Positions 38,658-46,991 of a stretch of DNA of 64,000 nt are shown here, one piece after another. The DNA is from Variovorax paradoxus B4 (GTDB lineage Bacteria > Pseudomonadota > Gammaproteobacteria > Burkholderiales > Burkholderiaceae_C), in the NCBI RefSeq assembly GCF_000463015.1, contig NC_022247.1:4030001-4094000 (forward strand), read 5' to 3'. Both the position numbers and the translations under genes were made by a program. The notes below the pieces were generated by a model. That model was not told the DNA's origin. It did no database searches and saw only the letters and a list, made by a program, of their open reading frames with translations. Numbering within the stretch: position 1 is the stretch's first letter; the number at the start of each line of letters is the position of its first letter.

Positions 38658-39285
38658 CCGACAGCGCGAGCACCAGCATGTTGAAGGCGAAGGCCAGCAC
38701 GCTGTGCACCAGCGTGATGCGCCGCATCTCGCGCGAGGTGGCCTGCACGTCGGACACCTGGGTGGTCATGCCGACCACGTAGGCGTAGTAGAGAAAGTCG
38801 AAATAGTCCGGCTCCTCCTTGCCCGGAAAATCCAGTCCGCCGTCGGGCGAGCCGTCGCGCCGGTCGATGTAGTAGCGATGCGCGTAGTGAAAGGCGTAGA
38901 TCGTGTGCATCATCAGCCACGAACCCACCAGCGCCACCAGTCCCAGCGCGATGTGGCCAGTCCGCGCCGGCCCGCTCATCAGCTTGACCTGCTGCAGCAG
39001 CATCGCGATGGCCACCACGCTCACGCCAATGGCCACCAGCATCGACACCAGGATCACCACGTTGGGCTGGTCCAGCGACTGTGCGCGCTCGCGGGTGCGC
39101 TGCGCATCGAAGGTGTCGGCCAGCCACCACGCGAGCAGCTGGTAGACCGCGACGCCGGCGCACCAGCCCGCGAGTCCGCGCGCCGTGCCGTCGAGCGGCC
39201 AGGACATGGCCGCGACGATGGCGCCCACCACGCCGCCGTAGAAAAGACGCTGGGGCCCGGTTGTTGCAGAAAGGTGTTTGCGCAT
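38632..39285 (-). CDS. DUF1345 family membrane protein
   Basis: A 217-residue protein with about five membrane segments and the DUF1345 hallmarks [15 protein letters not shown] and the acidic [34 protein letters not shown] segment (about residues 148-178). Function of the family is not known. It converges on the EamA gene with a 26-bp overlap of coding ends. Confidence 0.85.
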   Translation of the reverse strand: MRKHLSATTGPQRLFYGGVVGAIVAAMSWPLDGTARGLAGWCAGVAVYQLLAWWLADTFDAQRTRERAQSLDQPNVVILVSMLVAIGVSVVAIAMLLQQVKLMSGPARTGHIALGLVALVGSWLMMHTIYAFHYAHRYYIDRRDGSPDGGLDFPGKEEPDYFDFLYYAYVVGMTTQVSDVQATSREMRRITLVHSVLAFAFNMLVLALSVNVVAAAM

Positions 39286-39497
39286 GTTCGAAGCTTAGCT
39301 TTAGTACTTTGTCACGCGCACCGGCGCTTGCGTCGTCGCCGTCCTACATGCGAAGCGGCAATAGGCGCATGGGCGTTTCGCGACGGTGCTATTAACTTGG
39401 CGGTCACCAACAGGGAGCAGTTGCCCGGAAGCCCGGCGCGCACAGAAATTGCGTGTCGAGTCCGAGGCATTTTTTTTGCCGTCCGAAGGACTCTTTC

Positions 39498-40337
39498 ATG
39501 CTGTTGCTCCGCTCACGCCCGCTCGCCAGCCTTGCACGGTGGCCGACGCTGGGTGCACTGGCCGGTGTCGGTTTTCTCTTCGCTCCCGCATCGGCCTGGG
39601 CCGACCCCTCACCCGCGCTGGACCGTTTCAGCTTCTCGGTGGGGGCCTTCAGCGCCGATCCGAAATTCAACGCATCGGTCAGTTCGCCGTATGGCGCGCT
39701 GCGCACGCGCGACCTCGAGCCCGGCCGCGTGACCATGCCGCGCATCACGGCCGACATGCTGATCGGCGACAGCCACGGCCTCTCGTTCGACTACTACCGC
39801 TACAAGCGCGACTACTTCGGCCAGGCTGGGGGCAGCGACTCCTTCGGCGGCTTCGGCACGGTCAGCGCAGTGGGCAATGCCAACATCAACGTGAAGCTCG
39901 ACTTCGCGAAGCTCTCGTACAAGTGGTGGCTCGGCTCGGGCAACACGGTGTTCGGCCTGGGTGCGGGTGCGGCCTACTACCGCATCGGCGTCGGCACCAA
40001 CGCCAATGTCGCGGTGAATGGACGGATCCGTACATTGAACGAAGATTCGAGCGATGACGCCATAGCGCCTCTGCTCGAAGTCGGCGTACGGCATGCCATC
40101 AATCCCGACCTGCGCCTGTTTGCCGACCTCTCCGGCGTGCGCAAGGGCGGTGGCCGCTTTCATGGCAGCATCTACAACGCCTCCGCGGGCGTGGAGTGGT
40201 TCCCGGTGAAGAACGTCGGCCTGGTGCTAGCCTATGGCGCCACCCACATCGACATGGCGCGCGAAAGCAGTACGGCGGAAACCCGCGTCAAGGTCAAGCT
40301 GAACGGGCCGTCGGCCTTCCTGAAGGCGCGGTTCTGA
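39498..40337 (+). CDS. Outer-membrane beta-barrel protein (OmpW/porin-like)
   Basis: A 279-residue exported protein. The signal peptide ends at ASAWA, and the mature part alternates polar and hydrophobic residues as in an eight-stranded barrel, ending ...GPSAFLKARF with the C-terminal Phe expected for BAM insertion. GAAGGA precedes the ATG at 39498; upstream in-frame starts are less likely. Family not certain; similar proteins are annotated as OmpW-like or hypothetical. Confidence 0.7.
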   Translation: MLLLRSRPLASLARWPTLGALAGVGFLFAPASAWADPSPALDRFSFSVGAFSADPKFNASVSSPYGALRTRDLEPGRVTMPRITADMLIGDSHGLSFDYYRYKRDYFGQAGGSDSFGGFGTVSAVGNANINVKLDFAKLSYKWWLGSGNTVFGLGAGAAYYRIGVGTNANVAVNGRIRTLNEDSSDDAIAPLLEVGVRHAINPDLRLFADLSGVRKGGGRFHGSIYNASAGVEWFPVKNVGLVLAYGATHIDMARESSTAETRVKVKLNGPSAFLKARF

Positions 40338-40402
40338 GCTTCAGGCAGCACCGCTGCCATGCCATGCGCCGGCGGCCGTGCCCCGACCCCTATGATCGTT
40401 CG

Positions 40403-41287
40403 ATGGACCTCCACACCACGCTCGGCGCCGATGCACGCGCCACCAGAGAAGAACGCCGCTCGCGCCAGGCATCTTCGCTTCGCCTCGCAGTCCACGCGGC
40501 GGCGGCCCTGCTGCTGGCGGCGGGCGTGCCGGCCCATGCGCTGGTCATCGGCGTGACGGAGGGCGTGAGCTACCAGGCCGCCGAAAGCCAGATTGCCCCC
40601 CGCTTCGAGCCCATCGCCGAAATGCTGAGCAAGGCGCTGAAGCAGCCCGTGACCATCAAGGTGCTGATCTCCTACACCAGCGCGCGCGAGGCCCTGAAGG
40701 AGCAGCAGGTCGACCTGGCCTTCATCCATCCGGCCCATGTGGCGCTCGAAGCCATCAAGAACGGCCGCTACCAGGCGCTGGCCTGGACCAGCGGCTTCAC
40801 CGCGTACAAGGTGTCGCTGCTGTGCAAGGAACCGCAGCCCATCTCCAACTGGAAAGGCATCGCCGGCAAGGGCCTGGTCATGCCCGACGCGGATTCGATC
40901 ACCGCGGTGATCACGCGCGCGATGCTGCGCGAGCAGGGCGTGCAGCCCGCCGCGCTCAAGCTCACCAACACGCGCTACCAGGACGCGGTGCCCTTCTACG
41001 TGCAGAACGGCTTTGCCGCCTACGGCGCCACGGCGGCATCGGGCGTGGTCAAGACCTGGAAGGATGGCGGCGGCAATGTGTGCGCGGAGTCGCGCGCGGT
41101 TCCCATCAAGCAATGGCTGGTGTCGCGCAAGCTCGATGCCGCCACGGCCAGCGCAGCGCGCGAAGCCCTGCTCGGCCTGGCACAAAGCGACGCCGGCAAG
41201 CGCGCGCTCGCAACATCGACCTACACTGGCTTCGTCGCACCCTCCGCCGAGGTCGAGGCAGCCCTGATGACCTGGCTGGGCATCTGA
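40403..41287 (+). CDS. PhnD-like phosphate/phosphonate binding protein
   Basis: A 294-residue periplasmic protein with an extended basic N-terminus and signal sequence (ALLLAAGVPAHA). The solute-binding fold of the PhnD family is seen in FEPIAEMLSKALKQPVTIKV, REALKEQQVDLAFIHPAHVALEA and ALAWTSGFTAYKVSLLCKE. No permease or ATPase gene is next to it, so it may be an orphan receptor or serve signalling. Ligand unknown. Confidence 0.78.
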   Translation: MDLHTTLGADARATREERRSRQASSLRLAVHAAAALLLAAGVPAHALVIGVTEGVSYQAAESQIAPRFEPIAEMLSKALKQPVTIKVLISYTSAREALKEQQVDLAFIHPAHVALEAIKNGRYQALAWTSGFTAYKVSLLCKEPQPISNWKGIAGKGLVMPDADSITAVITRAMLREQGVQPAALKLTNTRYQDAVPFYVQNGFAAYGATAASGVVKTWKDGGGNVCAESRAVPIKQWLVSRKLDAATASAAREALLGLAQSDAGKRALATSTYTGFVAPSAEVEAALMTWLGI

Positions 41288-41332
41288 TTCCGGCGGGCGC
41301 GGCGTTCCAACTCCGCTTTCGATGAATCACCC

Positions 41333-42037
41333 ATGACGGACCTGTCCAGCTTTCCCATCACCAAGAAATGGCCCGCGCTCCAGCCTGACCGGCTGCAGCT
41401 GTATTCGCTGCCCACGCCCAACGGCGTGAAGGTGTCGATCATGCTGGAGGAAACCGGCCTCGCCTACGAGCCGCACCTGGTGAGCTTCGAGACCCACGAC
41501 CAGATGTCGCCGGAGTTTCTCTCGCTCAATCCGAACAACAAGATTCCCGCGATCCTGGATCCCGACGGGCCCGGCGGCAAGCCGCTCGCGCTGTTCGAAT
41601 CGGGCGCCATTCTTCTGTACCTGGCCGACAAGACCGGCAAGCTCATTCCGCAGGATGCGGCGGGCCGCTACGAAACCATCCAGTGGCTGATGTTCCAGAT
41701 GGGCGGCATCGGGCCGATGTTCGGCCAGCTCGGCTTCTTCAACAAGTTTGCCGGCAAGGACTACGAGGACAAGCGCCCGCGCGACCGCTACGTGGCCGAA
41801 TCGAAGCGGCTGCTCGGCGTGCTCGACAAGCACCTGGCCAACCGCACATGGATCATGGGCAACGACTACACCATCGCCGACATCGCCTCGTTCCCGTGGA
41901 TCCGCAACCTGATCGGCTTTTACGAAGCGGGCGATCTGGTCGGCTTCAGCGAGTTCAAAAATGTGGCGCGGGTGCTCGAGGCGTTCGTGGCACGGCCGGC
42001 CGTCGTGAAGGGTTTGGGCATTCCCAAACGCGGTTGA
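41333..42037 (+). CDS. YghU/YfcG-type glutathione S-transferase
   Basis: A 234-residue GST with the N-terminal LYSLPTPNGVKVSIMLEETGL, NPNNKIPAILDPDGPGGKPLALFESGAILLYLADKTG and the C-terminal TIADIASFPWIRNL. This pattern matches disulfide-bond reductases YghU and YfcG, which act with glutathione on disulfides or hydroperoxides. It is followed by the Fur-controlled siderophore region and seems unrelated to it. Confidence 0.88.
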   Translation: MTDLSSFPITKKWPALQPDRLQLYSLPTPNGVKVSIMLEETGLAYEPHLVSFETHDQMSPEFLSLNPNNKIPAILDPDGPGGKPLALFESGAILLYLADKTGKLIPQDAAGRYETIQWLMFQMGGIGPMFGQLGFFNKFAGKDYEDKRPRDRYVAESKRLLGVLDKHLANRTWIMGNDYTIADIASFPWIRNLIGFYEAGDLVGFSEFKNVARVLEAFVARPAVVKGLGIPKRG

Positions 42038-42174
42038 ACGGCCGTCGGGGCCGCCGCGCGCCCCGAACGAAAACAAAGCTACTCACTTTTCGATCCGCGT
42101 GTCTTTTTCAGGCACGTGCACGGGGTTTCCGCAGCTTTTCCGGCTTCGTTCAGAAGCGGTTAAGGTTACACTTC

Positions 42175-42193
42175 AATAAGAATAATTCTTATT
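42175..42193. promoter_or_regulatory. Fur box upstream of the siderophore sigma factor
   Basis: AATAAGAATAATTCTTATT is a palindrome apart from its central base, of the form seen at betaproteobacterial Fur sites (AATxxGAATxATTCxxATT). It lies 84 bp before the sigma gene start, in the 239-bp gap after the GST gene. No comparable site is visible before the exporter, reductase or receptor genes, so Fur probably acts on the locus through the sigma factor. Confidence 0.85.
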
Positions 42194-42276
42194 CAATCGC
42201 CCGAGCCGCCCCGCATTGCGCGGCGGTGGCCGGCCCAGGGAAACCCACACGTTGATGCTTGCGAGAAGGCGATCGG

Positions 42277-42897
42277 ATGCGCGACATCGTCCAGGAACTG
42301 GTAGCTCACTATGCGGACTTGCGCCGGCAGCTGACACGCGACCTGCGCGACCCGCACTACGCGGCGGACATCGCGCAATCGAGCTTCGAGCGCGTGTATG
42401 CCCACGCGCTCAAGATGAACAAGGACATCCGCATCAATGATGCGGCGCCGGACGACACGCAAGGCACCGGCGGCATCGAGTCGCCCCGCGCCCTGCTGTT
42501 TCGCGTGGCGCGCAACCTGTGCGTGGACGATGCGCGCCGCCGCAAGGTGGCACAGGACTGGGTCAGCACGCATTTCAACTCGGGCTCGCGCCAGGTGGTG
42601 CCGTCTTGCGAATTCATCGCGTCCCAGCAGCAGGTGCTGGCGCGCGTGGTCGAGACGCTTGAAACGCTGCCACCCCGCCGGCGCGAAGTGTTCCTGCTGT
42701 TCCGGGCCTACGGACACACGCGCGCCGAAATCGCGCAGCAACTGAACATCACCGAGATGGCGGTCGCCAAGCACCTGCTGCGCGCCGCCATCGACTGCTC
42801 GCGCGTGTTCGCCCGGCTGCGTTTGGAGCTGGTCGAGCAGCCGGTCGTCTCGATGCGCCCGGGCTTCGACGCAACGTTCGCCGAAGACTTCGCCTGA
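42277..42897 (+). CDS. ECF sigma factor, iron-starvation type
   Basis: A 206-residue sigma-70 family protein with region 2 (DPHYAADIAQSSFERVYAHAL and LLFRVARNLCVDDARRRKV) and region 4 (TLPPRRREVFLLFRAYGHTRAEIAQQLNITEMAVAKHLLRA). It resembles the FecI/PvdS group that directs RNA polymerase to siderophore genes. ATG 42277 has GAGAAGG seven bases upstream; an upstream TTG at 42259 is less likely. A Fur box precedes it. It is followed 15 bp later by a tiny DUF4880-like gene instead of a full fecR. Confidence 0.88.
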   Translation: MRDIVQELVAHYADLRRQLTRDLRDPHYAADIAQSSFERVYAHALKMNKDIRINDAAPDDTQGTGGIESPRALLFRVARNLCVDDARRRKVAQDWVSTHFNSGSRQVVPSCEFIASQQQVLARVVETLETLPPRRREVFLLFRAYGHTRAEIAQQLNITEMAVAKHLLRAAIDCSRVFARLRLELVEQPVVSMRPGFDATFAEDFA

Positions 42898-42912
42898 CCG
42901 GACGGCCGCGCC

Positions 42913-43131
42913 GTGGCAAGCGTCCCGAACGAGAAACTCATCGAGCGTGCCCTCGCGCTGATCGTGCAGAGCGAGATCGCTGCTGCGCAAGACGCCGCCA
43001 TGGCCGCTCGCCTGGCGCTCGCGCGGTGGCGCAGCCGGTCGGAGGAGCATGCGGCCGCGGCCCAGGAAGCGCGGCGGCGCTGGGACGCCCTCGGTGGCAT
43101 CGCGGCGGAGCTGCGCGACCTGCAAAAGTAG
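42913..43131 (+). CDS. Mini-protein resembling FecR N-domain (DUF4880), 72 aa
   Basis: A GTG-started ORF 15 bp after the sigma gene. The pattern LALARWRSRSEEHAAAAQEARRRWDALGG resembles the DUF4880 domain of FecR (tryptophan, charged turn, His-Ala, then a helix ending Trp-x-x-Leu-Gly). FecR uses this domain to bind its sigma factor, but it then has a membrane helix and a periplasmic domain; both are absent here. It may be a free cytoplasmic modulator of the sigma factor. Homology is judged by eye only. Confidence 0.5.
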   Translation: MASVPNEKLIERALALIVQSEIAAAQDAAMAARLALARWRSRSEEHAAAAQEARRRWDALGGIAAELRDLQK

Positions 43132-43141
43132 CGGCCGGGCT

Positions 43142-43378
43142 TCACTGCAGGCGCCCCTCTTCGCGCAGCGCCTCCTGCATCGATGGCTTGATCAGCGCAG
43201 CCCCGGCCAGCGCCCACAGGGTGAGCACATCGTCCAGCGCGCAGATGTTCCCGGGGTGCACGCCGAGCCAGCGGATGAGCTCTTCGGCGCGCTCCGGCGA
43301 GGGCGAGTCGTGCAGCGTGCAAAAGAGTGTCCACGCGGCGTCGAAGGCGGGATCATCGGGCACACGGTCACGCATCAT
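43142..43378 (-). CDS. Second DUF4880-like mini-protein, 78 aa
   Basis: Starts by overlapping the stop of the ABC exporter (ATGATG around TGA), so it is translationally coupled to it. The sequence WTLFCTLHDSPSPERAEELIRWLGVHPGNICALDDVLTLWALAGAAL (residues about 15-61) fits the DUF4880 pattern of FecR proteins: Trp, an acidic loop, a WL-x-x-x-P turn, and an LW helix. No membrane segment or FecR periplasmic domain follows. Unlike the other mini-protein it travels with the exporter on the opposite strand. Role unproved. Confidence 0.5.
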   Translation of the reverse strand: MMRDRVPDDPAFDAAWTLFCTLHDSPSPERAEELIRWLGVHPGNICALDDVLTLWALAGAALIKPSMQEALREEGRLQ

Positions 43379-45066
43379 GCAGCCAGGCTTTCCAGCGGGA
43401 CGCACGCCTTGTCTTCCTCGATCTTTCCGGCGCGCATCGTGACCACGCGGTCGGCCAGGTGGAAGTACCTGTCGTCGTGCGAAATCACCACCAGCAGATG
43501 CCCCTTGGCGCGCAGTTCGGGCAGGAGCTCCGTGTAGAACAGATGCCGGAAAGCCGGATCCTGGTCGGCGGCCCATTCGTCGAACACCAGCACCGGGCGG
43601 CCTTCCAGGTACGCATGCACCAGCGCCAGCCGCTTGCGCTGCCCGGTCGAAAGATCTGTGGTGGTGAAGGCACCGTCCTTCACGCTCACCTTGTGCGCGA
43701 TTTCCAGGCGTTCCAGGTAAGGCAGCGCCGTCTGCGGCAGCGTGGCCGTGCCCGCACCCTCTTCGCCAGCCGCCAGGTCCTCGAACAGGTAGAAGTCCGA
43801 GAACACCGTCGTGAACAGTTGCCTGTAGTCGTCGCGCCCTTCTGGCGTCACCACGCCGCCGTCGAGCAGCACTTCGCCGCCGTGCGGTGCATAGAGGCCG
43901 AGCAGCAGCTTGATCAGCGTCGTCTTGCCGGAGCCGTTGTCGCCCACGATGAACACCATCTCGCCGGGCCGGAGCAGTAGGTCGATCGGCCCGAGCATGA
44001 AAGCCTCGCCGCCTTCGGGCGCATCGAAGCTGTAGCGCACGCCGCGCATGGCGATCTCGCGGTTCAGCATCACGCCGTTGGATGCGCGCTCCAGGTGCAG
44101 GTGCGGCTCCGGCGTTGCAAAGCGCGCCGACAGGTCGGCAATGCGCCGGAATGCGATCTTGGCCCGGCCCACACCCGGCAGCGCGCCCGCGATCTGGTCC
44201 ACCGGTCCCTTCAGGAACAGCATCACCAGCACGAAGCCGCTCAGCACCGCGGGCTCGGTCGGCCGGAACGCGGCCCAGCCCAGGATCAGCGCGATCAGCA
44301 GGAAGAACAGCGCCGAGCCGAAGGCCGTCGCCATCACATAGGTGTTGATGGCGCGCCCGTTCACGGTGCGGATGTTGTCCACGATGCGCTCGATCTGCCC
44401 ACCGAACATCCGCGTGCGGCGTGCGCGGTGCATGCGGAATTCCTTCGCGCCTTCGCTGATCGCGCGGTAGGTCTTGTGCAGCTGCTCCTCGTATTCGCGC
44501 GCCTTCCAGAAGCCCACCTCGGCGCGCACCTGCGCGCGCGTCTGGATCGTCGCGCCGATCGCGAGCGCCACCACCAGCAGGCAGAACAGCGGCAGCGACA
44601 GGTACGCGAGGTACGCCAGGCAACCCAGCGCAATCGCAAACGCGATGAGCGTGGACGACAGCACGAAGGCCACGTCGCTGATCATGTCCACGTCCTGCGA
44701 AAGCACCGGCATCAGCCGGTGCGTGCGGTAGCGCTCCAGCGCATCGATGGGCGCCGAGAGAATCTTCTGCGCGAGGCTCTTGCGCACCTGCGCCACCAGC
44801 CGCTGGCCGACGAAGTTGGTCGACACGTCCGAGGCCATGCGCCCCAGCAGCGCCACCGCGCACAGCCCGACGAAGGTCAGCAGCAGCCCGCCCGCCATGC
44901 CGCCCTCGCGGTTGAGCACCTGGTTGATGGTGCCCAGCAGCGCGACGGTAGCCGCACCCGCGCTGATGCCGGTGATCGCGGACAAGAGAATCCACGGAAG
45001 AAACGGCTTGAGCAGGCGCCCGAGCTCGGAGGTGTTGCCACGGGGGGTCGCGGTGGTCGGTGTCAT
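43375..45066 (-). CDS. Cyclic-peptide-type ABC exporter (PvdE/SyrD family)
   Basis: A 563-residue half-transporter: a six-helix ABC membrane domain (residues 1-320), then an ATPase with Walker A VGDNGSGKTTLIKLL (about 370), signature LSTGQRKRLALVHA (about 472) and Walker B VLVFDEWAADQD (about 494). PvdE moves the pyoverdine precursor to the periplasm; the same job for this siderophore is inferred from the cluster. It is divergent from the fhuF gene across a 124-bp gap without a Fur box. Confidence 0.9.
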   Translation of the reverse strand: MTPTTATPRGNTSELGRLLKPFLPWILLSAITGISAGAATVALLGTINQVLNREGGMAGGLLLTFVGLCAVALLGRMASDVSTNFVGQRLVAQVRKSLAQKILSAPIDALERYRTHRLMPVLSQDVDMISDVAFVLSSTLIAFAIALGCLAYLAYLSLPLFCLLVVALAIGATIQTRAQVRAEVGFWKAREYEEQLHKTYRAISEGAKEFRMHRARRTRMFGGQIERIVDNIRTVNGRAINTYVMATAFGSALFFLLIALILGWAAFRPTEPAVLSGFVLVMLFLKGPVDQIAGALPGVGRAKIAFRRIADLSARFATPEPHLHLERASNGVMLNREIAMRGVRYSFDAPEGGEAFMLGPIDLLLRPGEMVFIVGDNGSGKTTLIKLLLGLYAPHGGEVLLDGGVVTPEGRDDYRQLFTTVFSDFYLFEDLAAGEEGAGTATLPQTALPYLERLEIAHKVSVKDGAFTTTDLSTGQRKRLALVHAYLEGRPVLVFDEWAADQDPAFRHLFYTELLPELRAKGHLLVVISHDDRYFHLADRVVTMRAGKIEEDKACVPLESLAA

Positions 45067-45190
45067 GCAAAGGCTCTTTCCGCCCACCCGGGGCAAAACG
45101 GCTTGAAAACGGCCATGCCCCGTCGACATGGCCCGGGCGGCTGCACACCGCTTGCTGAATAGACGGTTGGGCCCCGGCAATGTTCATGCG

Positions 45191-46045
45191 ATGCGCCGGA
45201 TGAACACCGCTGCCGCCAAACCGTCTTCAAGGGATGCATTCCCCGCACCTCTTGCAGGCCGCCTCGTGATCGCGCTGCTGGAACCCCTGTTCCCGGGTGC
45301 ACTGGCCGTGCATGCCGAACGGCTGCAGTGCACGGACGCGGTACCGGCCGGCGCGCTGCGCGTGGCCGACCTGGCGCATTCGCCTTCGCTCCTGGCCGAC
45401 GTGCTGCACCTTCACGCGCGCGCGCGCGGCGCGGCCGGCGCGCGCGACCTGCGGCCGATCGCCTCGGCGTGGAGCCTGGACTACCTCTCCGCGCTGCTGC
45501 CGCCCGTGGTGGCCGCCGCCAGCGTGCTGCAGCACGTGTTTCCGGTTTCGGCGGAGCACATCTGGGTGCGGCTCGACGACAAGGGCCTGCCCGCAAGCTT
45601 TCATGTGCCGCACCTGGGCGAGCCGCGCCGCGGCGCCGACACCGCGCAGCGCTATGCGCCACTGCTGTGGCAGCACCTGCAACCGCTTTTCACTGCCCTG
45701 TGCAGCCTCACGCGGCTTGCGCCCAAGATCCTGTGGGGCAACACCGCGCGGCACCTCGAGCCGATCTTCGACATGGCGCTGGCCGCGACCGGCGGTGCAG
45801 CCCACATCGCGCGCGACCGCGACCACCTCCTGCACCACCCCGCCTGGCCGGACGAGGCCCGGCCGGCCAACCCGCTGCACGCCCGCTGCCGCGAGGCGCG
45901 GCCAGTCGACGCCGGCCAGGGCCGGCCGGTCAAGCTGCACCGCCAGTGCTGTCTCTATTACCTGCTTCCGTGCGAGGACTACTGCGGCGCCTGCCCGCTC
46001 GCGCCGCAGCACCGGAAGAAGGCGAGCGAGATCCTGCAGCCGTGA
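45191..46045 (+). CDS. fhuF: FhuF-like siderophore-iron reductase
   Basis: A 284-residue protein whose C-terminal cysteine pattern HRQCCLYYLLPCEDYCGACPL (CC-x10-C-x2-C-type) binds the [2Fe-2S] cluster of FhuF. FhuF reduces ferric hydroxamates after import to release iron in the cytoplasm. The start is uncertain among ATG 45191, ATG 45200 and an upstream ATG 45128; the region between 45128 and 45190 lies in the likely promoter. It is first in the + strand tailoring operon. Confidence 0.85.
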   Translation: MRRMNTAAAKPSSRDAFPAPLAGRLVIALLEPLFPGALAVHAERLQCTDAVPAGALRVADLAHSPSLLADVLHLHARARGAAGARDLRPIASAWSLDYLSALLPPVVAAASVLQHVFPVSAEHIWVRLDDKGLPASFHVPHLGEPRRGADTAQRYAPLLWQHLQPLFTALCSLTRLAPKILWGNTARHLEPIFDMALAATGGAAHIARDRDHLLHHPAWPDEARPANPLHARCREARPVDAGQGRPVKLHRQCCLYYLLPCEDYCGACPLAPQHRKKASEILQP

Positions 46046-46145
46046 ACAGATGGCGCGCTGCCACGTCTTCTACTGAAGGCCCCGCGCCTGTCTGTTCCCA
46101 CGCCCAAGCCAACTCCAACGCCAATCCATCCTTCACGCCCCACCC

Positions 46146-46991
46146 ATGTCCAAGGCAAAGCTCGTCTACATCCTGTCCTTGAGAAACGCGGCTGCCGACA
46201 AGGCCGGCCAGTACATCGACTTCAAGGGCACGCAGCGCTACATGGCGTCCCCGCTCGAATACCTGGCCAAGGCACTGGACGAAAGCCCGCTGGGCGAGGC
46301 CTATTCGCTCGAAGGCATCGTCTACGACGACGACGAAGGCTTGCCGCGGGACCGCGCGGCGCTGCAGGACTACGGCTTCTCCTGCCAGCCCGGCCGCCAG
46401 TGGATCTTTCCGGGCGACCTGAAGGCGCAGGGCAAGCCACTCAACGGCATGCTCCACGCGGTGCCGTCCGAATACCGGCGGCTTCCGCTCGACGCGAAAG
46501 AGCGCCCCGCCGCCAAGAGCGCCTTCGAGCGCCGCCTGCTGGACAAGCTGCTCACGCTGCAGGCCGACATCGTCGTGCTCGACGGCCTGCTGGTCATCCT
46601 GGACGAGCTCGTGCGCCCGGGTGCGCCGTTCCACCGCAGGATCGTCAACATCCACCCCGGCATCACGCGCATCGAGTCGCCCTACGAGCGCCGCGGCGCC
46701 CGCGCCACGCTCGATGCGCTGCACGGCGCCAGCGGCCGCAAGGTCGTGAACTGGCAGACGATGGAAAGCATCCCCGCCACACCGCTCCTGAAGACCGGCG
46801 CCTCGCTGCACTACGTGGACAACGGCATCGACTCCGGCGAGGTCATCCACGACGTGCTCGGCACGCACATCGACCCCGGGGACACGATCCTCGAGCTGCG
46901 CTGGAACAACTTCAACCACAGCCTCTTTCCGGCACTCCACCAGGGCCTGGCCCTGCTCGCGAGCCACCGGTCCACCGAAGGAACCCCATGA
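46146..46991 (+). CDS. pvdF: N5-hydroxyornithine formyltransferase, PvdF-like
   Basis: A 281-residue formyltransferase that moves the formyl group of N10-formyltetrahydrofolate to the hydroxamate nitrogen of hydroxyornithine. The folate-dependent transferase motif NIHPGITRIESPYERRGARATLD and VDNGIDSGEVIHD, which holds the conserved Asp, match PvdF. The stop overlaps the acyltransferase start by four bases. It implies an N5-formyl-N5-hydroxyornithine in the product. Confidence 0.9.
   Translation: MSKAKLVYILSLRNAAADKAGQYIDFKGTQRYMASPLEYLAKALDESPLGEAYSLEGIVYDDDEGLPRDRAALQDYGFSCQPGRQWIFPGDLKAQGKPLNGMLHAVPSEYRRLPLDAKERPAAKSAFERRLLDKLLTLQADIVVLDGLLVILDELVRPGAPFHRRIVNIHPGITRIESPYERRGARATLDALHGASGRKVVNWQTMESIPATPLLKTGASLHYVDNGIDSGEVIHDVLGTHIDPGDTILELRWNNFNHSLFPALHQGLALLASHRSTEGTP

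Noticed and set aside
45067..45190. Sigma-factor promoter of the PvdS/OrbS type between exporter and fhuF
   Set aside because: A CGTC stands at 45121, but no matching -35 element lies at the right distance, and the same pattern was not convincingly repeated before the receptor gene.
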